The notes beneath the pieces are model-generated. The model saw only the letters and a program-made list of their open reading frames with translations, did no database searches and was not told the origin of the DNA. This document shows, one piece after another, positions 53,503-62,462 of a stretch of DNA of 64,000 nucleotides. The position numbers were made by a program, and so were the translations under genes. Position 1 is the stretch's first letter, and each line of letters starts with the position of its first letter. Origin of the DNA: Flavobacterium sp. (GTDB lineage: Bacteria > Bacteroidota > Bacteroidia > Flavobacteriales > Flavobacteriaceae); the NCBI RefSeq assembly GCF_039595935.1, contig NZ_JBCNKR010000006.1:2018001-2082000 (forward strand), in the 5' to 3' direction.

Positions 53503-54723
53503 TTACAGCGAAATATCCCATTGTATTCTAAAACGCCAGCCCTGTTCTAATGGAAGCGATTTATCCTGAAAACTGAAATAACTAACTTCAGATGTCAGTT
53601 TGTTTTTATGACCCTTAAAGAACCAGTTAAAAGCAATTGTGGTTTCGTTTTGCAAATTTTGTCGTAAGCTGTTATCGGGTCTGTAAGCGGCATGTCTTGA
53701 AGCCATTTCTAAGTGTTGCGGCCACCAATTGAATATATTATGGAAAAAATATCCAGCCTGAACATAGTAGCCTTTCATAACAGTCATATCATTGTTGCTG
53801 TATTTGTCGATAATTTCTTTAGTATGCCATTCGCTCTGCCATGAAAAACCACGGTACATAAAAGCAGTTTCCAAATTCCATTGATTTACCCTGTATTGTC
53901 CTGGTAAACCATCTTCAAAGCCGTCTAAAGAACCTCCACCTGCTTGCGAAAAGCGTGTATAAGGGCTGCGGTTCGTTATGGCAGAAAAAGCAATAATAGG
54001 CGTTGGTTTTTCATGAAATTCAAGATCACAGCCTTCAAAATCAAGAAATCTTCCAAGGAAATTCCATTGCAGTCTTCCAAAATACATAAGATGATTATCA
54101 TCATTAGAAGTACTTCCGCGTCCGGTTCCGGTTAAAGCTGCAAACCAATAATTAAAATCGGCAATACCGTTTCCTTTTAAATGACCGTAAACTTCTGCTC
54201 CTAATTGTCTGTCAACTGTAAAAGGTCTGTTGATAAGAGATCGTTCCACCATTTGCTGTTCTCCGCTGCTAATAAAACGTTCCCGTGTGAATTCTGTTTT
54301 CCATTGCCCAACTTTAAACCTTAGATATTCCCATTTTTCAATCATTAATCTAAAATCAAGTAAGTTAGACTGGCTCAATTCATATTCCCAATAATATTTA
54401 AGCCAGGGTTCAAAAGCATGGCCGCCAATTTTTAGTCTGGCACGGTTTATTTTAAAAGTAGTTTTGGCATCCTGACTGTAATCGTCGTATGTAAGAGGAT
54501 CAGTATCGTAAGGAGTTGAAAAACGAAATTGTAATCTGCTATGCAGTTGAAATAGAAATTTATTGTCTTTCGTTCTAAGTTCAAACCCTTTATCTCCATA
54601 TCGAACACTCATTATTTTTGAAGTGTCTTTTTCCTGTTGTGCCTTTGATTTTAATGCCAATAACAAGAGTAACAGTAAAAGGTAAATTCTTAAAATACGA
54701 ATCGTTTTATTTGAATGGTACAT
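53503..54723 (-). CDS. Phosphate-selective-porin-like outer-membrane protein (OprO/P type)
   Basis: It has 406 residues from the start MYHSNKTIRILRIYLLLLLL at 54723, which gives a hydrophobic signal; an in-frame Met at 54828 would add a non-signal stretch and overlap the upstream gene. The barrel pattern (SRLQFRFSTPYD, RARLKIGGHAFEPWLKYYWE, LRFKVGQWKTEFTRERF) matches the OprP/OprO group, whose members take up anions. In a sulfatase cluster a sulfated-substrate or phosphate pore is plausible. It ends in an aromatic strand (GWRFRIQWDISL). Confidence 0.8.
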   Translation of the reverse strand: MYHSNKTIRILRIYLLLLLLLLALKSKAQQEKDTSKIMSVRYGDKGFELRTKDNKFLFQLHSRLQFRFSTPYDTDPLTYDDYSQDAKTTFKINRARLKIGGHAFEPWLKYYWEYELSQSNLLDFRLMIEKWEYLRFKVGQWKTEFTRERFISSGEQQMVERSLINRPFTVDRQLGAEVYGHLKGNGIADFNYWFAALTGTGRGSTSNDDNHLMYFGRLQWNFLGRFLDFEGCDLEFHEKPTPIIAFSAITNRSPYTRFSQAGGGSLDGFEDGLPGQYRVNQWNLETAFMYRGFSWQSEWHTKEIIDKYSNNDMTVMKGYYVQAGYFFHNIFNWWPQHLEMASRHAAYRPDNSLRQNLQNETTIAFNWFFKGHKNKLTSEVSYFSFQDKSLPLEQGWRFRIQWDISL

Positions 54724-54764
54724 AGGCGTAGATAATTTGTGTGATTTGTAATTGCTTTGGAAGT

Positions 54765-55352
54765 TTATTTTTTTCCAAAGTTTTTTGCAATTCCTAACCC
54801 AATTCCCCAGCTGTCGTAAGCATTCCATTTGAGGTCATAACTAAATGTTCCAAATATTTCCCAATTTTTAGGAAGATCATAACCATATTCTATACCTGCT
54901 CGTGTCAGGAAAAAATCTTCTTCTTTGGCAAATTCTCCTCCAAATCCTAAAAGAAAACTCCAGTGTTCATTTGGTTTATAAATTCCCATTAAAGCAGGAG
55001 CAATAGGATAGCTTCTTTCTACGGTTTCTTTATCATCATCGTTTGCATATACTTTTTCGACTTTAAATTTTTCAATTATAAAATCGGTATGAAGACCAAT
55101 TGCCCATTTTTCGTGAAACTGAAAAGTATAATCGATTCCCCATGCCGGAAGACTCAAAACTTCACGATTTCCTTCCTCGTCTCTTCCTTCAAAAACGTGC
55201 ACGTGATTTATTGAAATTCCTATTTGATGATGTGGACTAAATGCTTTTTCTTCACTTTCCTGAGCTATTGTTTTATTAGAAAAACAGCAGCTTAAATAAG
55301 AAAAAAAAATAGATAGGAAAGCTGTTTTTTGAAAATTATAATTGATAGTCAT
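54765..55352 (-). CDS. Small outer-membrane beta-barrel protein
   Basis: The protein has 195 residues with a signal region near 1-30 (MTINYNFQKTAFLSIFFSYL). The mature part alternates aromatic and polar residues in eight or so strands (HHQIGISINHVHVF, WGIDYTFQFHEKWAIGLHTD, WSFLLGFGGEF, WGIGLGIAKNFGKK). This is the pattern of a small OmpA/OmpW-like barrel. It lies directly upstream of the porin gene, 41 nt before its start, and downstream of the arylsulfatase. The specific role is unknown. Confidence 0.65.
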   Translation of the reverse strand: MTINYNFQKTAFLSIFFSYLSCCFSNKTIAQESEEKAFSPHHQIGISINHVHVFEGRDEEGNREVLSLPAWGIDYTFQFHEKWAIGLHTDFIIEKFKVEKVYANDDDKETVERSYPIAPALMGIYKPNEHWSFLLGFGGEFAKEEDFFLTRAGIEYGYDLPKNWEIFGTFSYDLKWNAYDSWGIGLGIAKNFGKK

Positions 55353-55479
55353 TTTGACGCCTGATTAATGAAACATTTGTTTTAGACTAAAATAGGATGC
55401 TTTTTAGAAGAAAAAGAGGTATTATTTTTCGTTATATATAAGGAGCAATGAATACCTCTTTGACTTTGATTGCTACAGA

Positions 55480-57918
55480 CTACTCGCTTTTCATAATTCT
55501 TAAAGCTTCTTTGTTAAGGTCTTCATAGCTTTGTTCGCTAATATCAACACCAACCCCTAAGATTTCTCCACCTTTAAAAGTACCTGGTGATTTATATTGA
55601 TGACTTACGGCGTCGCCGCTATCAAAACCTACGCAAAGACCATCACCAGAAAGTGTGAATTTACCAGGCTGTGTTTTCATAGGACCTTTTGCCACTTCTT
55701 TTCCATCAATATATAAATGGCCAGTTCCTATTTGTTCTCCATTTTTACCAGTACTTTCTCTAACGAATTCAAATCCTAAGGCATGTTTACCAGGAGTTAA
55801 GGTAGTCGATGAAACAAAAGTTTGTTCTGGCTGAATTCCTAAGAAATTATAAACATAGTGTAATTTATTGTCTTTGATGAATAAAGTGTGTCCTCCAAAG
55901 CGAGATCCATGAGCAAAAACTACTCCTGAAGCTCCCGATTTAATATCTACATCACCTACAATTTTGTATGAACGACCACGTACGTTTACTGCGACACCTT
56001 CTGGTACGGCAGCAGTTCCAGGATAGTAAATGTAACGAGTTTTTGGTTTTTCTTGAGAAGGACGTTCCGTGCTTAATAATTCCATAGGAGAACGGTCGTC
56101 TAGAGGTAAAACTAAATTTTTAGCCGCTTCATCAAACCAAGCATCTTTAAGCTCTTTTAATTTTTCAGGGTTCTTTTTAGCCAAATTGTTTGACTCAGCT
56201 CTGTCCACATCTACATTGTATAATTCCCATTCGTCTTTGTCAAAGTTGCTTTTACCCGTAAGAGGTACGTGTACAGCAACTGCTTTCCAACCGTCTTTCC
56301 AAATGGCACGAGTCCCCAACATTGTATAATACTGTATGTGCTTTTGAGTAGGAGCATCTGGTTTAGCATCAAACGAGTATTTCATTGAAACTCCAGATAA
56401 TGGATATTGATCTACGCCATTATATTTAGTAGGCATTTCTAAACCACAGATGTCTAAAATTGTAGGTACAATGTCAGTAGAATGGTGGTATTGATTACGG
56501 ATTTCACCTCTGGCTTTAATTCCTTTTGGCCATGAAATTACTAATGCATCACATGTTCCTCCTGCATAATTACTGTAACGTTTAAACATTTTGTAAGGAG
56601 CAGAGAAAGCTGCAGCCCAACCAGTAGGATAATGCTCGTAAGTATCTGGGCCTCCTAGTTTATCCAAATATTTTAAATTTTCAGATAATTCATCAGGATA
56701 ACCGTTAAAGAATTTGTTTTCGTTTACAGATCCAGAAGGAGAACCTTCGCCAGAAGCACCATTATCGGCTGCGTAAAGAACTACAGTGTTTTCTAACTGA
56801 CCTGTTTTTTCTAAATACTCAATAACACGTCCTACTTGAGCATCAGTGTATTCGGAGAAACCAGCATACACTTCGGCTAGTTTTGAGAATAATTTTTTCT
56901 CATCAGCACTTAGTTTGTTCCAAGGTTTTACATAATCGCCAGGATTAGCAATATTAGGAGGTAAGAAATTGAAATCGGTGTTTTTAGTTCCTTTAGGCAC
57001 AATTCCTTTAGCAATCATGCGAGGTAATACCCATTCGCGATAGGCATCGTAACCAGCATCAAATTTTCCTTTGTATTTAGCAATGTACTCTTCGGGTGCA
57101 TGGTGTGGTGCATGATTCGCTCCAGGGCAATACCACATATACCATGGTTTAGAAGGGTTGGTGGCTTTTTGGTCTTTGATATATTCAATGGCTTTATCGG
57201 CTAAATCTTTAGATAAGTGGTACCCCTCTTCAGGAGTGTAAGGTGCCTCAATAAAGTGGTTGTCTTCTATTAAATCAGGATACCATTGGTTGGTTTCGCC
57301 TCCTATGAATCCGTAATAGCGGTCAAAGCCCATTTGGGTTGGCCATTGTACTTTGGAGCCTCCAGAAGAAACGTCTTGTTCCGGTACGTTGTGGTTTTTT
57401 CCAATCCAGAAAGTACTCCATCCTGCTTGTTGTAATACTTGACCAATAGTAGCACACTGAGCTGGAATTTGCCCATTTGCTCCAGGATAACCATCTGTAG
57501 TTTCGGTGATGGATGCCATACCGTTTAAGTGGTGGTTACGACCGGTTAATAAAGTAGAACGAGTTGGCGAACATAATGCTGTAGTGTGCCATTGGGTGTA
57601 GGTAATACCATTGTCCGCTAATTTTTGTAGTGTTGGCATGTTTATGGCTCCTCCATAAGGTGACCAGGCAGCCTGCCCTGTGTCATCGTATAAGATAAAC
57701 AATACGTTTGGCGCACCTTCTGGTGCTGCTTTTTTGGTGTAGGGTTTCCAGTCTGGTTTTGAATTTCTAATGTCAAGTTCGATGACACCATGGAAATTTT
57801 CCTTAGTAACTTTTTGGGGATCTGCTTGTGCAGATGCTTTTTGATTTATGCCCAGAAAAAGACATAAAAGGAATAACGTTACAATTGTCTTAAATGTCTT
57901 GAGATTGTCGATTTTCAT
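55480..57918 (-). CDS. Secreted arylsulfatase (S1 family), Cys-type
   Basis: The protein is 812 residues with a signal peptide (1-31, ending SAQ). The sulfatase core starts NVLFILYDDTG with the metal Asp pair, and the formylglycine site is C116SPTRSTLLTG. The C-x-P-x-R form means it needs the FGE in this cluster. Later blocks include WIGKNHNVPE, WYCPGANHAPHHAP and YAADNGASGEGSP (metal ligands). A C-terminal beta-sandwich domain lies near 650-800 (HGSRFGGHTLFI, LYIDGKEVAKGP). It is long for the family and resembles large aryl or alkyl sulfatases rather than polysaccharide sulfatases. It is periplasmic; the sulfate ester is unknown. Confidence 0.93.
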   Translation of the reverse strand: MKIDNLKTFKTIVTLFLLCLFLGINQKASAQADPQKVTKENFHGVIELDIRNSKPDWKPYTKKAAPEGAPNVLFILYDDTGQAAWSPYGGAINMPTLQKLADNGITYTQWHTTALCSPTRSTLLTGRNHHLNGMASITETTDGYPGANGQIPAQCATIGQVLQQAGWSTFWIGKNHNVPEQDVSSGGSKVQWPTQMGFDRYYGFIGGETNQWYPDLIEDNHFIEAPYTPEEGYHLSKDLADKAIEYIKDQKATNPSKPWYMWYCPGANHAPHHAPEEYIAKYKGKFDAGYDAYREWVLPRMIAKGIVPKGTKNTDFNFLPPNIANPGDYVKPWNKLSADEKKLFSKLAEVYAGFSEYTDAQVGRVIEYLEKTGQLENTVVLYAADNGASGEGSPSGSVNENKFFNGYPDELSENLKYLDKLGGPDTYEHYPTGWAAAFSAPYKMFKRYSNYAGGTCDALVISWPKGIKARGEIRNQYHHSTDIVPTILDICGLEMPTKYNGVDQYPLSGVSMKYSFDAKPDAPTQKHIQYYTMLGTRAIWKDGWKAVAVHVPLTGKSNFDKDEWELYNVDVDRAESNNLAKKNPEKLKELKDAWFDEAAKNLVLPLDDRSPMELLSTERPSQEKPKTRYIYYPGTAAVPEGVAVNVRGRSYKIVGDVDIKSGASGVVFAHGSRFGGHTLFIKDNKLHYVYNFLGIQPEQTFVSSTTLTPGKHALGFEFVRESTGKNGEQIGTGHLYIDGKEVAKGPMKTQPGKFTLSGDGLCVGFDSGDAVSHQYKSPGTFKGGEILGVGVDISEQSYEDLNKEALRIMKSE

Positions 57919-58257
57919 GATTTCATTTTTTAATTGTTCAGTAATTAATTAGCGGAAAACAACTTTAAATTTTGAATAAAAATTAATATGTAACTAATAC
58001 GACTTGAATGAAATAAAGGGTGTGAATTTTCTTAAAGAGCTCAAAATTAAATAATATAAAGGCCGAAGGTGAGAGATTAAATGCTCTAATTGGTTTCATT
58101 TTATAATTTGCAACATCAAAAATGCTGTTTTTAGACCTATTTAAGTCTTAAATTGAGAGATTTTGCTTTTAGAAGCTTTTAGCTGGCTTTTGAAGAATCG
58201 AACAAAATTGAAATTATTTGTTTTTTGGAAAAAAGCACCTTTTTAAACTATAATATT
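57919..58257. other. AT-rich gap between arylsulfatase and pyrD starts
   Basis: This 339-bp part of the divergent gap shows no open frame, no strong hairpin and no clear operator. Only the pyrD -7 box at 58258 was supported. Sulfatase regulation sites, if any, are not visible here. Confidence 0.4.
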
Positions 58258-58265
58258 TAAATTTG
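58258..58265 (+). promoter_or_regulatory. -7 promoter element of pyrD
   Basis: TAAATTTG fits TAnnTTTG and starts 36 nt before the pyrD ATG at 58294. Confidence 0.5.
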
Positions 58266-58293
58266 CAGCCAAAATAACAACAACACAATTCTT

Positions 58294-59328
58294 ATGTATA
58301 AATTGATAATTCGTCCGATACTTTTTTGGTTTGATCCAGAAGAAGTGCATTACTTTACTTTTTCATTCATTAAATTCATTTCAAAAATCCCCGGAGTTTC
58401 ATCAATTATAAGATCGATTTATGAAGTAAAAGACACTCGATTAGAAAGAGAAGTCTTCGGAATTAAATTTAAAAATCCAGTTGGGCTTGCGGCTGGTTTT
58501 GATAAAGATGCAAAGCTGTATAAGGAACTAGGCGATTTTGGTTTTGGTTTTATCGAAATCGGAACTGTAACTCCGGTTGGTCAGGAAGGAAATCCTAAAA
58601 AACGTTTATTCCGTTTAAAAGAAGATCAGGCAATTATTAACCGAATGGGATTTAATAATGGCGGTGTTCTGGAAGCTGTTGAACGTTTAAAGAAAAATTC
58701 AGGAGTTTTAATTGGCGGAAACATCGGTAAAAATAAAGTGACCGACAACGAAGATGCGGTTAAAGATTATATCATTTGTTTTGACGCGCTTTATGATCAT
58801 GTAGATTATTTTGTGGTAAACGTAAGTTCGCCAAATACGCCAAATTTAAGAGCGTTGCAGGATAAAGAACCTTTAACAGCTTTATTGCAGACTTTGCAAG
58901 ACAGAAATATCGAAAAACAAAAAACAAGTACGCAAAAAGCAAAACCAATTCTGTTAAAAATTGCTCCGGATCTTACAGATGAGCAGTTATTAGATATTAT
59001 TGATATTGTAAAAACTACCCAAATTGCAGGAGTAATTGCAACCAATACAACTATTTCAAGAGAAGGTTTACAATCTGAAAATCAATCTGAAACAGGAGGA
59101 TTATCTGGAAAACCACTAACAAAACGATCTACAGAAGTTATTCGTTTTCTTTCTGAAAAAAGCAATAGAGCTTTCCCAATTATTGGAGTTGGAGGAATTC
59201 ATTCTGCAGATGATGCTATCGAAAAATTAAATGCAGGCGCAAGTTTAGTACAGCTTTACACAGGTTTTATTTACGAAGGTCCGGCATTGATAAAAGCAAT
59301 TAACAAAAAGGTCTTAAAGCAGTTGTAA
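58294..59328 (+). CDS. pyrD: Dihydroorotate dehydrogenase (quinone), class 2
   Basis: PyrD oxidises dihydroorotate to orotate in pyrimidine synthesis and passes electrons to quinone. It is 344 residues. The N-terminal extension ([20 protein letters not shown]) is the membrane and quinone-binding helix pair of class 2 enzymes. FMN and active-site blocks are [40 protein letters not shown] (catalytic Ser near 180), IATNTT and [11 protein letters not shown]. It has its own promoter. The convergent DUF3307 gene overlaps its 3' end by 15 nt, so the two stops interleave. Confidence 0.97.
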   Translation: MYKLIIRPILFWFDPEEVHYFTFSFIKFISKIPGVSSIIRSIYEVKDTRLEREVFGIKFKNPVGLAAGFDKDAKLYKELGDFGFGFIEIGTVTPVGQEGNPKKRLFRLKEDQAIINRMGFNNGGVLEAVERLKKNSGVLIGGNIGKNKVTDNEDAVKDYIICFDALYDHVDYFVVNVSSPNTPNLRALQDKEPLTALLQTLQDRNIEKQKTSTQKAKPILLKIAPDLTDEQLLDIIDIVKTTQIAGVIATNTTISREGLQSENQSETGGLSGKPLTKRSTEVIRFLSEKSNRAFPIIGVGGIHSADDAIEKLNAGASLVQLYTGFIYEGPALIKAINKKVLKQL

Positions 59329-60030
59329 AAAAAGGTACTGAACAAGTATGCCGGCCAGAATTGCGATTCCAAAACTGATTAAAGTTCCAATTAAAACATA
59401 TTCAGTAAGTTTTCTGTCTTTGGCTTCTTTTAAATCCCCAAATCTGAAAATAGATTTGGCGGCCAGTAAAAAACCAATCGCTTCAAAATGCCCGGTTAAA
59501 ATAAACCCGAAAACAAACAAGCGTTCTAAAATACCAATATAATTTCCGGCAGCTATCAGAGAATTATCCTGATAGCTGTTTTCATTTTCCGGCGCCCAGA
59601 TTGAAATTATTGTTTTAATGAAAATAGAAGCAGGTTTTGTCAACAATAAAATACCGGTTAGTAAAATCCAGAACTGATTATCGAGCCAGAAATAAGGAAT
59701 ACGGGTATTTTCATATAAAAGCACAACACCAATTAAAATTAAAATATGTGCAATTTGGTCTGCAACAAACCAAGTGCGTTTGTTTTTATCTTTTTGAAAA
59801 TTAAGTTTGATGAGATCAATAATACCGTGCGTAACGGCAATTAAAACTGCATAAGGAATAAAACTGATTTCTCCTGCCAAAATTTCTGCTAAAACTCCGT
59901 GAAGCAGAATGTGAATATATAAATATTTGCTTTTATGTTTTTTCAGTTCTTTGTCGGCCACCCAGGAGTTGGGCTGCCAGATAAAATCACCTAATAAATG
60001 GGCTAGAAACAGTTTTATAAATAAAATCAT
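59314..60030 (-). CDS. DUF3307 multi-helix membrane protein
   Basis: It is 238 residues with six to seven hydrophobic helices. The DUF3307 signature is at the N-terminus ([20 protein letters not shown]), followed by [20 protein letters not shown] and [12 protein letters not shown]. Spaced His residues may bind metal. Function is unknown. It follows SatD in an ATGA overlap (60027-60030), so the two are translated together; this pair recurs in Bacteroidota as far as I recall. SatD with an HTH and this membrane protein may be sensor and effector. Confidence 0.85.
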   Translation of the reverse strand: MILFIKLFLAHLLGDFIWQPNSWVADKELKKHKSKYLYIHILLHGVLAEILAGEISFIPYAVLIAVTHGIIDLIKLNFQKDKNKRTWFVADQIAHILILIGVVLLYENTRIPYFWLDNQFWILLTGILLLTKPASIFIKTIISIWAPENENSYQDNSLIAAGNYIGILERLFVFGFILTGHFEAIGFLLAAKSIFRFGDLKEAKDRKLTEYVLIGTLISFGIAILAGILVQYLFLQLL

Positions 60031-60641
60031 GAGGCGGTAATTTGTTTTATATGTGTTCTAAAATATCGATCTAAATTCATAACCAAATCAAACTGAGCTC
60101 GTTTTTGTCTTCGGCTTACAGCAGCTTGGTTAATGCCTAATTTTTGCCCTAATTCTTCCTGAGAGAGCGTTGGGTTTTCTATGGCTTTTGCAACAAATTC
60201 AGCAGATTGTACAAGCCACGTGTCCATAAAAGTCAAAGCCAGCTGAAGCATTAAATTCAGTTTTTCATCAAAATCAGAATCTCCCGTTCGCATAGCTAAA
60301 GTTACTTTTTGCTTTTTTAAAGTATCAAAAAGCTCTCCCGAATTAATAAAAGCAGTTCCGTTACTTTCTGAAATTTTATTGGCATTGTGCGTTTTATTGC
60401 CAAAACCGATACTCATTCTCGCATCAGATTTTATAGTTCTTAATTGTGCTTTTATTAAAATAGCAATCAATAAAGTATCTTCAGGATTTTTAATCTCAAT
60501 TTGAAATTCATCTCCACGGTAAACTTCCCACTCGGATGGTGTTTTGCCCAGCGGAGCTAAGATTTTTTTTAAATCTTCGACCCAATGCTGTGATTCATGC
60601 TGTCTTGAACCAATTATGTCTCCTGTAATTACACTAGTCAT
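60027..60641 (-). CDS. SatD-family protein with GGDEF-like core and C-terminal HTH
   Basis: It has 204 residues from the start MTSVITGDIIGSRQHESQHW at 60641; the in-frame Met at 60671 would place ten unusual residues before the family start. Near the N-terminus TGDIIGS (6-12) and YRGDEFQIEI (41-50) with ARMSIGFG (74-81) resemble the palm of diguanylate or adenylate cyclases. Whether it is active is open. The C-terminus (158-185) is an HTH (LSQEELGQKLGINQAAVSRR). A -7 box at 60681-60688 lies in a four-copy operator array, so it probably regulates itself. SatD was named in Streptococcus acid tolerance; its role is not established. Confidence 0.8.
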   Translation of the reverse strand: MTSVITGDIIGSRQHESQHWVEDLKKILAPLGKTPSEWEVYRGDEFQIEIKNPEDTLLIAILIKAQLRTIKSDARMSIGFGNKTHNANKISESNGTAFINSGELFDTLKKQKVTLAMRTGDSDFDEKLNLMLQLALTFMDTWLVQSAEFVAKAIENPTLSQEELGQKLGINQAAVSRRQKRAQFDLVMNLDRYFRTHIKQITAS

Positions 60642-60676
60642 AACATCAAATATAATTAAAAAATAATACAAATTGT

Positions 60677-60778
60677 ATTACAAATATACGTAATTTTATT
60701 TATTATTACTTTTTTTGGTAATATTTAATAGTATTACGTTTTTAGGTAATAATATTTGTAATTACAATTTTTCGTAAT
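60677..60778 (-). promoter_or_regulatory. Four operator dyads ATTAC-N8-GTAAT, exactly 28 bp apart, at the satD promoter
   Basis: Dyads begin at 60677, 60705, 60733 and 60761; each is an 18-bp inverted repeat with an 8-bp spacer, and the period is 28 bp without deviation. The only exact TAnnTTTG on the minus strand here, TATATTTG (60681-60688), lies inside the first dyad. A bound protein would therefore cover the promoter. Ten-base spacers between dyads are AT-rich and not alike. The likely binder is the SatD HTH; this is inferred. Confidence 0.85.
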
Positions 60779-60795
60779 AATTATAGCGGAGTATT

Positions 60796-60882
60796 GTAGA
60801 GACGCATTGCAGTGCGTCTACACAAGGAGAATTCACACTATTGGAAACACAATGTGTTAGATGCAATGCAGTGTATATCTAC
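60796..60882. repeat. Foldback repeat with GTAGAGACGCATTGC-type arms (copy 2)
   Basis: A palindromic left arm gtagagacgcattgcagtgc... (60796-60821) is partly inverted at 60856-60882 (gttagatgcaatgcagtgta...). The second arm is more decayed than in copy 1 at 16377-16460. No open frame is present. Confidence 0.7.
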
Positions 60883-60971
60883 AAATTAAACATATTTAAA
60901 AAACAGAAAGGCGACTTAATTTTTATTTCTTTAAAAAAGAAACTAACTTAGCTATTACTAAAGAATAAGCT

Positions 60972-61838
60972 TTGAATAAAGAGATCAAAATTATCGAATG
61001 TCCAAGAGATGCCATGCAGGGTATCAAAACTTTTATTCCAACCAAAAATAAGGTTACCTATATACAGGCTTTGCTTCGCGTAGGATTTGATACAATCGAT
61101 TTTGGAAGTTTTGTATCGCCAAAAGCAATTCCGCAGATGCAGGACACAGCTGAGGTTTTGGCACAATTAGATTTGTCGCAGACAACGAGTAAATTACTTT
61201 CGATAATTGCCAATACACAAGGTGCAGCTTTGGCCTCAGAACATGAGGCAATTCAATATTTAGGATTTCCTTTTTCGATATCTGAAAATTTTCAGATGCG
61301 TAATACACATAAAACTATTGCCGAATCGTTAATTACCCTTGAAGAAATTCTTGAAATTGCTGATAAAAAAAATAAAGAAGTTGTAACGTATCTTTCTATG
61401 GGATTTGGAAATCCTTACGGTGACCCGTGGAATGTTGAAATCGTAGCAGAATGGACAGAAAAACTGGCAGCAATGGGCGTAAAAATTTTGTCACTTTCTG
61501 ATACCGTTGGAAGTTCAACGCCAGAAGTTATTACTTATTTGTTTTCGAATTTGATTCCGAAATATCCGGAAATTGAATTTGGAGCGCATTTGCATACAAC
61601 ACCTGATACCTGGTTTGAAAAAATTGATGCAGCGGCAAAATCAGGCTGTATCCGTTTTGACGGAGCAATTCAGGGCTTTGGAGGATGCCCAATGGCTACC
61701 GATAAACTAACAGGAAATATGCCGACAGAAAAACTGATTTCTTATTTTACTGCCAATAAAAAAATAACAGGACTTAATTCTTTAAGTTTTGAAAGTGCTT
61801 ATAATGAAGCTTCTAAGTTGTTTGGCAAGTTTCATTAA
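60972..61838 (+). CDS. Hydroxymethylglutaryl-CoA lyase
   Basis: HMG-CoA lyase splits HMG-CoA to acetyl-CoA and acetoacetate, the last step of leucine breakdown, which agrees with the leucine dehydrogenase at 46190. The protein has 288 residues and a TIM-barrel fold. Motifs: IIECPRDAMQGIKTFIPT at the N-terminus, GFGNPYGDPW, LSDTVGSSTPEVI, the metal-binding HLHTTPDTW and FDGAIQGFGGCPMA. The Cys in GGCPMA is the catalytic one. It starts at TTG: an in-frame stop lies at 60966-60968 and there is no ATG before the family start. Confidence 0.93.
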   Translation: MNKEIKIIECPRDAMQGIKTFIPTKNKVTYIQALLRVGFDTIDFGSFVSPKAIPQMQDTAEVLAQLDLSQTTSKLLSIIANTQGAALASEHEAIQYLGFPFSISENFQMRNTHKTIAESLITLEEILEIADKKNKEVVTYLSMGFGNPYGDPWNVEIVAEWTEKLAAMGVKILSLSDTVGSSTPEVITYLFSNLIPKYPEIEFGAHLHTTPDTWFEKIDAAAKSGCIRFDGAIQGFGGCPMATDKLTGNMPTEKLISYFTANKKITGLNSLSFESAYNEASKLFGKFH

Positions 61839-61910
61839 AATATTTTTTAAAAATAAGTAATATCTGACAGAATAAAACGTTTTTATTTACCTCTATAATA
61901 AGAATAAAAA

Positions 61911-62462
61911 ATGAAACGAAATCTCCTATATAGAATCTCTATACTATTGTTTTCAGCGGTTTTATTTCTGTCTTGTGCAAGTGATTTAGACTTTGATCAA
62001 ATAGATGATTTAAAGTTAAAGCCCGTTTTTGTGGCAAACCTTGCTTATTTTGATATTAATGCAGATCAGATAGAAGATAACGGACAAGGGCAGGAAATTC
62101 CGCCGGATGTTGAAGAATTTGATGTTTTTAAAAATAAGTTTTTTACAGATAATCTGGTAAAAGCCGAGCTTAATTTTGAAACCAACAACACCGTAAACAG
62201 AGCCTTTGAAATCGAACTGATACTTATAGATGCAAACAATCAGCCATTAGATACCATTAAATTAGAGGTTTCAAAATACGCTGGCGGATCAAACATTATA
62301 CAATACACCACTGAAGTTTTTGAAGGCGAACGCTTGAATTTACTGAAAAGAACCATGAAAATAGGTTTTGTTATTAAAACCGTTACAGGTTCCGGAACAG
62401 AAGCCATTTCAGGAAACTTAAAATTAAAATCGGGAGCAACCGTTTATATGGAAATAGAATGA
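61911..62462 (+). CDS. Lipoprotein of unknown function
   Basis: The protein is 183 residues with a lipoprotein signal (MKRNLLYRISILLFSAVLFLSC). The mature part is acidic (DLDFDQIDDLK...), with beta segments (LVKAELNFETNNTVNRAFEIE, IQYTTEVFEGERLNL, AISGNLKLKSGATVYMEIE). No family is recognised. Its stop overlaps the next gene's start (ATGA, 62459-62462), so it is coupled to the DUF5723 barrel. The pair is likely a complex on the outer membrane. Confidence 0.7.
   Translation: MKRNLLYRISILLFSAVLFLSCASDLDFDQIDDLKLKPVFVANLAYFDINADQIEDNGQGQEIPPDVEEFDVFKNKFFTDNLVKAELNFETNNTVNRAFEIELILIDANNQPLDTIKLEVSKYAGGSNIIQYTTEVFEGERLNLLKRTMKIGFVIKTVTGSGTEAISGNLKLKSGATVYMEIE

Noticed and set aside
54724-54828. 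N-terminal extension of the porin
   Set aside because: The added residues are charged and overlap the upstream gene, whereas MYHSNKT gives a proper signal peptide.
60677-60778. CRISPR-like array (18-bp palindromes at a 28-bp period)
   Set aside because: Spacers are only 10 bp and AT-rich, there are no cas genes, and the units lie on a promoter; operators explain it better.
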